Source: Halictus rubicundus (lineage: Eukaryota; Arthropoda; Insecta; Hymenoptera; Halictidae). From it: a stretch of 64,000 nucleotides of DNA. The stretch is from contig NC_135152.1 in assembly GCF_050948215.1 (NCBI RefSeq), positions 6,916,310-6,980,309 of the forward strand, written 5' to 3'. A program made the position numbers and the translations under genes. Below the pieces are notes generated by a model, which did not search any database, was not told where the DNA came from, and saw only the letters and a list, made by a program, of their open reading frames with translations. Positions 1 through 11,786 of this stretch are shown here, piece after piece. The stretch's first letter is position 1. Every line of letters starts with the position of its first letter.

Positions 1-2747
1 AACAAAATTCGGTATTATTATTATTTCTAAATAGTGATTGCACGTTTTTGTGTCAATTGAAATACAATATTACAGCTGGGAAAACTAGCTTGTTCTGCAG
101 TTGGTCGCCATTTTTGGTGAACGCTCTGAAACTCTTTATTACGCTCTGAAGTACGATTTTTTTTTTAGAGCAATATCTACAAAGCAGAAAACGCGATTCG
201 TACAGCTTCTGAATACAAAATATGATTTTCTGGAGTCGGATAGACTAGATTGCCAGATTCTTTGACGAGCTCGCACGGGGAAGACTTCTCGCGAAGATCG
301 ATAGCCCGCGACTCAACGAACTCCTCGTGAATCTAATAAGTTTCAGCATTTCATTCGGCCAGAATCTTTCCATCGAGGCGCGGAGCAAGAGGAAAAGATT
401 GAACAGCGCGATACGGGAAATCCATACCGTTTTATTTGCTCTTCCCCAGGCCTGGGAGGAGATACGGCTCGGCCATGATAGCGCCGGGCTATTTATTTTG
501 AGGGAAGCTCTTGTATCTCGTGATGCGCCTTTTACTTCGCGCTCGCCTCCGCGAACAACGTCCTACATCCCTTCGAAGGAACTGGGACACCGTCGCAGGA
601 CTGTAAATAATTGTTTTAATGGACCACCCATGAAAATATACGTCCTTTAACAGCAAAATGGACGTCGCTTCGATTCCAGTGCTAGAAGGGGCTCGTGTTC
701 GTTCTAAGAAAAATGGGTGGCGGGAAAGATAAATTGATGCGTTTCTGGGGGGGGGGATGGAATCAGATAGGGCGTGAGAAATGTGAAAGACAACGGACAC
801 AGAAACGGAGACGGACAAGCTTTGCATCTTTAATGGAAGGAAAGGAGTTCCGGCACGGGCCGGTTAATCGAATAATCCTCGTCCTTCCTTTGTTTCGGCA
901 AAGAGGCGGCCGCCCACGGACGTCATGACTCGGGAAGTTTTGAGCTCGTTAAGACCCGGTTTCTAAACTTCCCAGGCTAACCGGACACACCTTCCTCCTC
1001 CCATAAGCCCTGGAAATTGCGTCAACGTTTCCCCGAGTCTCTGGCGTGGAAGTTCCTGAAAATTTACGAGCCGCGGAATTTGTCGAACCGCGGCGAACTT
1101 TTGTGTCACGTGAGCTCGTTGTTCGAGAAGAATCGAATTCCCTCGATATTACTTTCAATACGGTCCGATAAGAAATCGCTGATCAAAGTTCAATAATATT
1201 CATTGAGTCGCTCTGCATCTTTCCGGAGTCGTTCATTCTTCGGTAATCTGCCGCGTCTGTGATTGTCGTTATTATTGTTAATTCATTACGAATGTGGAAC
1301 GTAGATTAGGCACGTGTATCTGAAATGTATTAATGGAATGTCTGAGAAAGCAAAGAAATTGGAGACGATAAGAAAATTGTGTTGACAGTAATGATTAGAA
1401 AGAGGAAAATGATGGAGAAGCAAGTCTCTCTAAACTATTGCAAGCTTTCAATTTTTAGTAATAATTAGTAACTGAGTCAAAGTTCATTCTTCTATAGTTA
1501 GCACTCTAAATATTTGTAGAAATTATGGGATTCGTGGAATTTGCAATCAGCGCTTTTTCCGGAGGTACATTAACGATTATTGTCCAGTAATTTTTCATTG
1601 CGAATGCAATTGTGCGTACTAGTATTTTTTGTCGACTCCCAACCACACCCTGTTCTATCAAGAAATCGATATCAGCTTAAGTTGAAGCAAGAAGGAATTT
1701 TAGGGGTTGTTAAAATTGCTGATGACACAAAGCAACTGCTTGTAAATTAGTAAAGATACTGAATTTTTAGTGAAATTGATTGGCAATCGAATTGCAATTA
1801 TTTATTTAATGATTCCCAGTCTTAATGTCTTGTAAAATGATTTTAAAATGCGGTACAAGTCTGCAGGAATTTATGGAAGATATTTCAATTGCCAACGAGT
1901 GATGTGAATTAATTTTTACACAAAATTTTGATCTTCGCGATCCCCTGTCGTTCTAAAATTAGAAACTGCAATTGTGACGCCTGTGAAAGCTGGCGATTGA
2001 TTTATTAGTCTTCTATCGAGAGAGATTGAACCCGAAAGAATCGAAACAGGAACAGATGTCGCCTGGCCAGACGTAATAATTATGGATTGATTATTCTCGA
2101 TTAAGTCGATCGACGTATTAATTACTTCTGCTGCTGGAGATGTAGGTCAGTCGACGTCGGAAATGAATTTCAAATAATATCGAACGAACGCTTACGTCGA
2201 ACACATGCAGAACGTTCAGTATAAATTAATAACAATTCAATCAGTTATCTTTCTCAAAGGACGAGCCAGTAATTCAAGCAATTATCTTGTCCTCTTTTAA
2301 ATAAAACTAACCGACAGCTTTCAAGTGATAAAATGTACGTATTCTCGGTCGTATTTTCATATTTTTTAATCAAGCAGCATTCTCATGGCCTCAAGGCAGA
2401 GGAAACAGTATAAAAATCACCGCGCGTGGAACATTCCAGCATAGTCGTCGAACGAGAAAAAAAGCCCGGTAAGAAGCGAGACATTTGTGCAGCGGAGTCG
2501 AGAACGGCTGCCTATTTCCAGGGGCGGTCAGTACCGTGTAATGCGTAACTCGATACTGTTGCGGATGAAACCATCCATTAAAAGAGCCACTTTCCTCCGA
2601 CGATGTAAAAATTTCTTCCGGCTTTCTGCACTAAATCAATCCTGCCGTTATAACATCTTATTTAGGGAAGCTGCACTGGCAAGCCCATCGTTTAAATTGA
2701 GATGTACGCGCGCGCGTCTCGTCTAAATTATACTTATTAATCGTTCA
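1..2747. other. non-coding; no gene recognised
   Basis: The first 1.2 kb is GC-richer, with a G run near 749-757. The rest is AT-rich. Open frames here are short and have no recognisable domains. No splice-bounded exon or RNA gene could be supported. Confidence 0.4.
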
Positions 2748-3330
2748 GACTTTCTGATTGCTCCCATCGCTAAAAATTATTTATTCCTTTAAGGAAAACG
2801 CATCTCCTGTCCCGAGTACTTTATTGCTTCAAATTCGGAGGAATACAGAAACACAACAAATTATTTTGCGATGAATATAGCTAATTACTTTATCCATCTT
2901 GGTGCTAGAATTTTTTTTAAATATTTGAAATCTCACTTTCGTCTATAAAATTAGTATTTTTGACTTTCTGATTGCTCCCATCGCTAAAAATTATTTATTC
3001 CTTTAAGGAAAACGCATCTCCTGTCCCGAGTACTTTATTGCTTCAAATTCGGAGGAATACAGAAACACAAAAAATCTTTTGCGATAAATATAGCTAATTA
3101 CTTTATCCATCTTGGTGCTAGAATTTTTTTTAAATATTTGAAATCTCACTTTCGTCTATAAAATTAGTATTTTTGACTTTCTTATTGCTCCCATCATTAA
3201 AAATTATTTATTCCTTTAAGGAAGACGCACTTCCTGTTCCGAGTACTTTATTGCTTCAAATTGCTTCCTCCACCTTGGTGCTAGAATTTTTTATAAATAT
3301 TTGAAATCTCACTTTCGTCTATGAAATTAT
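2748..3330. repeat. 214-bp tandem repeat, about 2.7 copies
   Basis: Copies begin gactttctgattgctcccat at 2748, 2962 and (slightly diverged) 3175. Copies 1 and 2 differ at only a few bases. The third has lost an internal part of about 60 bp. No coding content recognised. Confidence 0.93.
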
Positions 3331-5099
3331 TCGAAAATTTGTCTGGATAATCTCGTAGACGTCAGAAGAGTGTAATCGCGGTTAACGACGAAGAAATGAA
3401 AAATATGACTTTAACAGGGATTTTCCTGCGAAGGGTGTTTTTGCATACTTTTTTCCGAGATTTTATGCTTGACAAAATATTTTATTCCGCGTGACCGAGC
3501 GCTGCCGTCAAAATACCACTGCGGAGAAGCCTCGATGAAGGATTGGCCCCTTTATTATCGCGGTGGAAATTTATGGGTGTCATAGATAAATTATCTGAGT
3601 GTCGAGCTCTCGTCCCCACGTCATGTACGAGATAATTGTAACAAATAAGGGCCGCCGTAATTTTTGGTTCAATTCGACGTCGCAATCACCGACGACGAGA
3701 TAATCCTAATTTACATCTCGCTCGCTGTCTCGCTCGGCATCAATCATGCGCTTTTTCGGGTACCCCGCTGCTAGCCAGAGGGAAATATTGATACCGGGGA
3801 AATGGAACCGACTATTCGAAGACCGTCTTAAAAATACTTCGCCCGAGTCAGTGTCTCTAAAAAAATTTAGTACTGTTTATCCTGCCATAATTCCGCTCTA
3901 TCAAAGTACCGTGACAGTTTCCCTCTTTTATTACTCTTTTTAATGTTACCGAAGTGTCTCGTTTCCAAGGCGATGTTAGAATGGCATGTGGACTCGTCGT
4001 TTGTGCTACGAATGCTTTGTGTTTCAAAAAATTTGTTATACAGTTAATTCTTATGCTTTGTTCATACACAAACGAATCCATCCCTCCCATGTCTTAATTC
4101 CAAACATTTTTATTTCACTCAATTCTGTCTCACTCTTTCACTGTTCGATCAGTTCACAAAATAGTGTTTACATTATCAAATTATCTAACAAGAAATGCAA
4201 ATTTATCTTTATAATTTTGGTAGGACAATATGAGAACATAATTTCACAAGCTTACACTTTAATCTTCTACATATGCTCCTATATATGTATTATTTTCTTT
4301 TTTGAAAAATGTGACATTTATTAAAAGTTATTAAAAGAGCAGTTGCGTACAAGTTTCATCAAATTTACGTATGTTTTTGGAAGAACGAAGAAATCCAGAG
4401 GAAATTAAATATTTATTTTCGGTCGTTGCGTGTTTCTCAGTTGGGGAATTTTCTTCACACCCCGATAATTAATCGGTCGGCCACAAACGCTTCGTTAATC
4501 GTCTGTTCCGCGTAACGCGTCTCAACGAGACGGTGTCAAAGTGCGTGTCCATCGCGACGTGAAAATTTATCTGCCATTATTCCTCATTCGGCCGGCTCTC
4601 TGTCGAGCGATTTCCGAGAAATCGTGGAAACTCGGCCGGTTTTATCGACTCGTAAACACCGGGCCGTCGTCGTGGGGCTCGTCCACCCTCGTTAGAGACG
4701 CCGACGCCTGCTCTAATCACGGTAATCGCATGAAACGTCCAGCAGTCCTGTTTCCCCCCGTGCTTCTGCGGTCATGAGAAAATCATCCGATTCGGATTCG
4801 ATGTCGTCCGCTTCGTAAAATCGAACGGAGATCGAAGTAAACCTTAATGCAATTTTTCTGAGCCTTTGAGAGACGGAAATTTTCCCACGAGACCTTCTCT
4901 CCGTGAAATCATTGCCCCGAAGGTACCTGCAGTAGCAATTTAATGAAAATGCTGCCGTATGGTTGTGCTCATATTGTATTATATTTTGTGTAATTTTGTT
5001 TAACTTCGTGTATTTTAAAGGTATTTGAGGTACCAGTACAATGTAAATGCTGCTATAAATTCAAGAGGTAATTTAATCTTTTTCATGTCGTGATGGTAC
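3331..5099. other. non-coding; no gene recognised
   Basis: Mixed AT-rich DNA with a GC-richer patch at about 4440-4790. Open frames are short and lack recognisable domains. Confidence 0.4.
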
Positions 5100-5320
5100 T
5101 CTTAGGTACCATTTTGCAGAATTTAAAGTACCATTTTTATTAATACGCTGCTACAATTCAGCTACGTTTACGGTCATGAAGGCATATTTTACTTCAATCC
5201 TTTTTATGTGTTGAAGGTACTCTAAAATTTTTATTAATACGTTGCTGTAACTCAATTATGTTTACATTCCTGAAGACATATTTTGCTTCAATCTTTTCTA
5301 CACTATAAATATTTCAAAGT
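5100..5320. repeat. diverged tandem repeat of about 95 bp
   Basis: Two diverged copies share ggtactc or gtacc, then ttttattaatacg, ctgctac or ttgctgt, and cttcaatccttttt or cttcaatctttt. No ORF of interest. Confidence 0.55.
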
Positions 5321-6179
5321 ACCGTTACAATACAACCATAAACTAATAATTTCTTAGATTTGTAATCATTAGACTGCAGATTGTATGCGCTTACGACAGA
5401 AATGAGTAGGAACAACACAAAACAATGAAAATATTAAGAGAATTAATAATTACAATAAAATTTTTATTTTGCACAAATATGCTCCAATCTAACAACATTT
5501 AAAGCACACGAGAAAGGATAGCAATCGACCATTTTAACGTGAAATCACAACAGCAGTTAATCAGAAAGAAACATTAATATAAAGTATCATTCGTATCACG
5601 CGATCTCAATTAGAGTTGCGGAATAAAAACAAGCTCGCACATTGTTAAAAAGGTATACTCGTTATTATAAAAAGGTACAATAATCAGGGAACACCATAAA
5701 ACGCGCATCCTCGACATAAGTAATATTTCATCGCCCTTTTTAATTGTATAAATTCGCCGGCAGATATTAGCGTGTCTAGTCGAAGCGAATTAATAGGTCC
5801 CGCAAAAAGGCGAGCGACCGCGCTAATTGTGTTTTGCGGAATTACAAATGGTCGACGCGCGGCACCATTAAAATTAATAACACCGCGTGCGCCGGCATAA
5901 GGGAAAAAGAGACGATCGGGGGACGGTCCGTTACATGTAATTGCAAGCGTAACACGTGTTATACAATCATTAGCGGAACCCGCGCGATTCATTTCGATCT
6001 CGTTACCTGTTCGCAATTAGATGCTGGGACAATCGCGCGGCACAAAGACGCCTGCGAATCGTTGAATGGCGGGCTCGCGAGTCGGAAGCCGTGCAATTAG
6101 TCATATTTAGCAACGTCAAGAGATATGAATCGCAGTTTCGTGGAACCGACAGACAGAAAGCGAAGCTCTGCGACTACCA

Positions 6180-6203
6180 GAGAGGGAGAGAGGGAGAGAG
6201 GGA

Positions 6204-6234
<31 letters not shown>

Positions 6235-6236
6235 GA
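6180..6236. repeat. GA microsatellite
   Basis: Run of gagaga/gggaga units. It makes all overlapping reading frames low-complexity (Arg-Glu or Ser-Leu), so they are not called as genes. Confidence 0.95.
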
Positions 6237-6739
6237 GTGGGAGATGCAATTCTCGGGTGCAGTTGCCGCGATGCAACGACGCGGCTCGCGTTCCTGAGGG
6301 ATCGTTTACAGGCACCACCGCGTGTGAACGTGAATTATGTCGTTCCAGGGAAAATTTGCTCCTCGCACCGACGAGACGAGACGACGAACGCTGCTTCGGT
6401 ATTCCTCGGACGACCTCTTTCAGCTACGTGTTCTGCACGTGCAAACCCTGCTTTCCCGAAATTGTTGACTCACTTCTCGCTTTTATAGTCGAATCGATAA
6501 CGGCGACACAGTTTCGGTCCGACCGGATTGCCTTTCTTTGTGGTCTCGCTGCGACGAGCTTGATACTGGGTCCATGGGTCTCGATACTATCGTATTAGCT
6601 ACCTGAATTTCAATGCGAGTGAAGTGCATTTTGGTACTGAAGTCCTCGGCTCCCATTATACTCGCGCGCTTGGGCACCATTCACATCAGGAATCAAGATT
6701 TCTGAGTGTGGAACGCGGCAATATGAATTAGGCTGCATA

Positions 6740-7360
6740 CAGATACTGATGCATTCATGCACTGCTGCCCTCGGGTACTGATGCACTCGGGTACTAATGC
6801 GTTCAGGTACTGACGTTCTCAGCTTCCATTATTCTCGGACACTTGGATATCGTTCGCGTCAGGTATCAAGATTTTTGGGTTTAGAATTCAGGACCATGCA
6901 TTCAGGTACCGGTGCATCGAGGTACCGATGCATCCAGGTACTGGTACATTCAGGTACTGGCACATCCAGGTATTGGTACATTCAGGTACTGTCACATCCA
7001 GGTACTGTCACATTCGGGGTACTGTCACATTCAGGTACTGGCACATTCAGGTACTGGCACATTCAGGTACTGGCACATTCAGGTACTGGCACATTCAGAT
7101 ACTGGCACATTCAGGTACTGGCACATTCAGGGACTGGTACATTCAGTACTGATGCATTCAGGTACCTTTGATTTAACGCATTCTTATTGGTATAGTGCAC
7201 AGCTCTGGTATGCTCAGTGCCTGAATTTTTGGACAATCTGCTCGGCACCGAAGCATTCGAGTGCTTTCAGATACCTGAATTTAATGCTATTCTCAGACAC
7301 ATCTGGTATCAAACTTCTGTATTCAGGTACTAATTCATTCAGGTATCTGAATTCCGATGC
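6740..7360. repeat. 16-bp minisatellite (ggcacattcaggtact)
   Basis: The best-conserved core is about 6900-7160, with diverged units on both sides (attcaggtactgatgc). As 16 is not a multiple of three and the unit has no stop in any + frame, long open frames arise in all three + frames. They have the same peptide content (HSGTGTFRYWHIQVLA) and are artefacts. Confidence 0.92.
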
Positions 7361-10300
7361 ATATGATGCATACTCGATGCCTGTTCCGTGTCTTTACATT
7401 TAAGTCCTTGTATCGCCACAGTATTGTTTCATGGGAAACAGTGGTACCTAAATTAGTGGTCAGCTTATTCACACATCTATTTGCTTTCTGCTGCTATGTC
7501 TGCATGGTCCATTGGACTGCGAATTTTATTTTAAAATAGTAAAGAGATGAAAAGAATTTGAGACTGTCAATATACTTTGAATTTACCAAGATTATTAAGC
7601 AGAGGAAGAAACTTGTGTGTGGCTGTTGTTACTTGCAATTAATAGGGACCATTTTTATTTCGTATATAGATCTGTTCGTGACACTCTAACAATCTGCTAC
7701 CAACGTGTTGCAGAACGCAGATGCATTTGTCCCCGTCTGATGATTTTGAACTCAAGTCCTAGTATCGAGACACTCCAGCACCATTTCATGGGAAATATCG
7801 AGTGGCACCGACTAGTTCACACAGTATATGTTTCTACAAGCCATAAACCCGCAAGAAGAGGCTGACAACCATGCTCCCGGGACTTTAAGACGATTATTCT
7901 CTCCTCGGTCACTCGGCCGCTCGAATCATTCTTGGCCCCCCTCGTTTCACCATACCGCCACCATTCTCTCTCCCTCTCTCTCTCTAATTGGAGAGGCCCA
8001 ATTTCTGTATTAGAGGGTACGCGAGGGTCGAGCAGCGGCCGTAAACGTATTACTATCGCGTTACGTACCGGCTGTCAAATAAAATATTCGTCCGGCTGTC
8101 GGCGCAAGCGCGTTTCGGTCGAAACGCTTTTAGGTCCGGCCAAAGGGCGCTTATCTAAGTTCAAGGTAACAACGGCGGGCTTGTCCTACTTGTACACCCT
8201 GTCCCGGAGAAATATACGACTCCTGTGACCTGAAAAACCGTGACCCGTTGTGCCAGAAGCTTGGGGATCTCGATCCGAAAGGTCGAAGCTGCTAATGAGG
8301 ACGTTCGGTCGGATGTAAAATTCTAATCGCTGATTCATTGCATCATTTTGATCTATAGCAGAGCTTCTCAATTAGAAATCTATAGATATCAACCTTCAAT
8401 GCATTATATAGCGTTTCGATCAATTAAGATTTCTTTCATAGCAAAAAATTGACATTTACTAGATTTTTGATCGGATAAATTAAATTTGCGACTTGAGGCA
8501 GACTGGAAAACTTTCAATTTAGTGAATCTTTTAGAATTCTGACTTGAGAGTCGTTGCATTAATAGATTATTAATTTCGTCTGATCTTTTAGTATTCTTCT
8601 GTTATGCAATAGCATTATTCGTGGATTTTATAGGACAGCAGCACGTGTTTTTAAGTATCACTTCGGGAGAGACCTTCACGAAAAGCAATTTATGCATCAA
8701 TTATGAGCCAGCAAAGCTCGGTTCAGACTTCGACTGCGAAATATCGGCAATCAACGAGACGTGACGGCTTAACGAATAGCTTAAGTCGAAATTGATGGAA
8801 AGTGTTCCCCCGTCCCTGACGACTCGAAACTGTCAAATAATCCTCTGATGCAACTATTTACCCATTGTTTCTCATTCCCGGTGCGTGCTCCGAGCGATCT
8901 CTATGCTTATTTTCTATGGAAGGAAACGTTTACGAACGGAAGCAATATAACGCAATTGGCGGCCATTAAAAACCGGCTAGACCCTTTGGTTCTCGCCGTA
9001 GGATGCCGCATTCATGCTCGTTTTACGCGTTTCCCTGTGTATTTATATTTTGTATCCTCCCGAGCATAGGAAACAATCTTGACATTTTATTTATTCTTCG
9101 AAGAAAACTTTGATTCTCACTCTCTTCGTAAACAAACACTGAATCGTTAAAAAATAAATTCTATCGACAGCTGAGCCATCGGTGGAATTCGAAAGACTGT
9201 AATTAAAATAGAATTTCGAAGACGTCGACGCGGAGATTCGTGAATTAAATATAGAAACGGTTGATAACAGATTGAACCGCGGTGGCGCGTCAACGGCCGA
9301 CAAGCTGCGCATACAAAAATCAGTGTCGCGCGGATCGTGACGTTCGCGTGCGAAAAAAAATGATACGTTGCGTCAAACGTCTCGAAACTGCTGCTAAACG
9401 GCTCGCAGCTGCGGAAATAGAAGCCCGTGAATGGGAGCCGCCTAAAACCGACTCACTGCTGGAATTTCGATGAAATTCTTCGTGAATGGGGGCCCTGTTC
9501 AAGGTTTTTCGTCGAGGAAATCTCGAGACGCGGACACGTAAAGTGCGCCAAGCTTTCGTCTACGGGCCCTTTGTGACTCGGAATTCGCGTTGAGTCATTC
9601 CACTGATACAATTTCGGAGAAAAAGTCGGAAAATCGTGCGGTCAAGTGCCTCCAAAACAACAGTCCCCCTAATTCACCATCGTGCGAACCTTTTTCAAAT
9701 TAAATGAGTGTAAAAGTTTTATTTCGAGGACAACGCTTCAAATATTTTCAAGTTTATGGATCCTTAAAGAACAATTTCAATTGATTAAAAAATAGACTTT
9801 TCTATTTTTTAGTATCACTACACAATCCAGTAACACAGCCGAAAGGATGTTTAGTCAACGATTACCCTCCTCCTGCCATAACACCCTTATTTGCTTAGGA
9901 TATCCGCGCACATCCTCGCCTCTCTATCTCTCTGATAACGATAACAATATCGACGCATCTGCACCTAGAGACTCCCGGTTCGAACCGCCTATCGTTTCAC
10001 GTAAGATCGCAATCGCCTCGCGAAACGTTTCGCCAAGCGCGCGACCGTGCCTCAATTAAGCCAATTAATGTTTAATTAATCCGCCCCGTAATCGCAATAA
10101 TGTACGGACGGTGTCTCGACGTCCGTGGCGCTTCCTTTATCCGTGGCCATATTGGGAAACTAATTTATTCGACGCTGATTAACATCCCGAGGATTGTTCT
10201 CCAACTCGTTACACCCTCTGAGTAGCTGAACATGTTCTGGGACGAAAAGCCGGGTACGTGGAACGAAATCAAGATTATAAATGTTTACCTAGCGATGCTT

Positions 10301-10792
10301 TCGTGTAACATTTAATTCAAAATAATTCTACACATGAACAGGCTGTTCAACATATTTTCTATATACATTCGAAAAATAAATTAAAACATTTTCGCGTCGA
10401 AAGGGACAAGATCTTTCAACATCTGACCGTAGGATGAAACGTAAAACGATAATAGTAAATAATACATCATTAGCAATTATTATTAGTGTGTTTATTGCAG
10501 TATAAAAATTGAGGTACACAAATGCACACAACATACAATAGCAATTTATGTTGTTCAAAGAACGACTTTTTATTTTTTTTATTTTACTATTACTGAAATT
10601 ATGAGATGCTTTCATGCATTTAGTAGAGCATGTATTGTAATACGAACCACACAAAACCCAAATAAATTCAATCTTGTCATTTTTATAAGGCAACATGTAT
10701 CAGTTATTTTTAAGGCTCGGTATGTGTTCAGTGTTAATATGTTTGAACAAATTTTTGGACTTTGTAACCACCCCTAGATCTCACTCTTTCTG
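7361..10792. other. non-coding; no gene recognised
   Basis: AT-rich DNA with GC-richer patches (about 7850-8280 and 9230-9600). A short TC run lies near 7970-7986. No exon with a family signature was seen. Confidence 0.4.
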
Positions 10793-10796
10793 TTAA

Positions 10797-11038
10797 TCCT
10801 TAGCACTCGAATGGCGACTGTAAGGCGCCACTAAAAATCGCTGTGTCATTATTCCAAATATATTTTACATTATTTCATTTCTTCGTATTCAATAAATTAC
10901 TAAACATTTCTGTATTGTACGAGTAAATTGCACCATTTTCGTATGTGTAGCTTGAACAAATATATATATAGAAGGGAAATATTCTAGGTCGAAAGAAATG
11001 TTTCGTTTTGGAGTTAGAATGGCTTCGAGTGCAAAAAG
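10797..11038. mobile_element. TTAA-flanked piggyBac-like MITE, copy A
   Basis: TTAA at 10793-10796 and 11039-11042. Left end TCCTTAGCACTCGAATGG; right end GCTTCGAGTGCAAAAAG. About 242 bp, and highly similar along its length to the copies at 57297 and 58893 (shared aataaattactaaaca and gtttcgttttgg). It lies just upstream of the stumps promoter region. Confidence 0.8.
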
Positions 11039-11159
11039 TTAAAATTGTTCTATCGAAATTCGCTCTTCGTCGAATCTCCTTCGGCTACGATTAACTGACG
11101 TATGACCGCTCACCAACTATAATAAATACCGAGTATAAATAAATATCTCGTTCCTTTTT

Positions 11160-11734
11160 TCGGTTCTACGCAACGCGCAGAATAATTCATTCCTCTCGTG
11201 CGAACCGCGAACCGTTTCCACCGAAGGTTCCAGCCGACGCGGCGGCCCGAATCCCGCGAAACGTCGGCGAATTTCGTTTTCGCGTCGCGTGCCGCGGATT
11301 CGCGCGCTGCCTGGACCACGTGCGATTCCCGAAATATTCGAACGCGTCGCGCCTGCGCAGAGCAGGGCGCAGCTCGGCGCGCATGCGTCCGAGTTCCCCG
11401 AACCGCATCATCCGAAACAACCCTCGAGATGTTCAGTGACGAGGCGCGCCGCGCTCCAGCCGGACGTTGTCTTTTTTTTTCCTTTCGATGGTTCCGTGAA
11501 CTTCTCCGATCTGCTCTCTCTCTCTCTCTCTCTCTCTCTCCCGCGGTTTTAATATTCAATCTATGTCGTCGGTTTTTTCCTGTTGCCCTCGACGATTTAA
11601 TTGTCGCATCGCTCGGTGATATTTTCGTACGTGGAAGCTGGTGGACTTACTATTGGTCGACATGGGTTTCGCGAGGTGCTCGTGGTGAACATTGATCGGG
11701 GAATTATTGGCAAATCTGATTGATAACTGGGAAG
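11160..11734 (+). promoter_or_regulatory. GC/CpG-rich likely promoter and 5'UTR region of stumps
   Basis: This stretch is much richer in G+C and CpG than the flanking AT-rich DNA and lies directly upstream of the first coding ATG. It contains a TC/GA dinucleotide run at about 11511-11541, which could bind GAGA-type factors. No clear TATA box was seen. The transcription start cannot be fixed, and a further upstream non-coding exon is possible. Role inferred from position and composition. Confidence 0.45.
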
Positions 11735-11786
11735 ATGAAGATCAAGGAGGAGAACCATTATGCGAAACGGAGCATCGAATATTTCG
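11735..11786 (+). CDS. stumps: stumps exon 1 (start codon exon)
   Basis: It opens with ATG preceded by gaag and encodes 17 residues, starting MKIKEENHYA, plus one base. The donor is g|gtaatt. The phase (1) matches exon 2, where the split codon gives Gly. The following intron is 6.7 kb. Confidence 0.8.

Noticed and set aside
6097..6598. Open frames with Glu-Arg or Ser-Leu runs
   Set aside because: They cross a GA microsatellite and have no domain outside it.
6797..7403. Three overlapping + frame open frames rich in HSGTGTFRYW
   Set aside because: Produced by the 16-bp minisatellite; the same peptide occurs in all frames and no start, splice or domain evidence exists.
9970..9998. ggttcgaacc, resembling a tRNA T-loop
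   Set aside because: No acceptor stem, D-arm or anticodon arm could be drawn around it.
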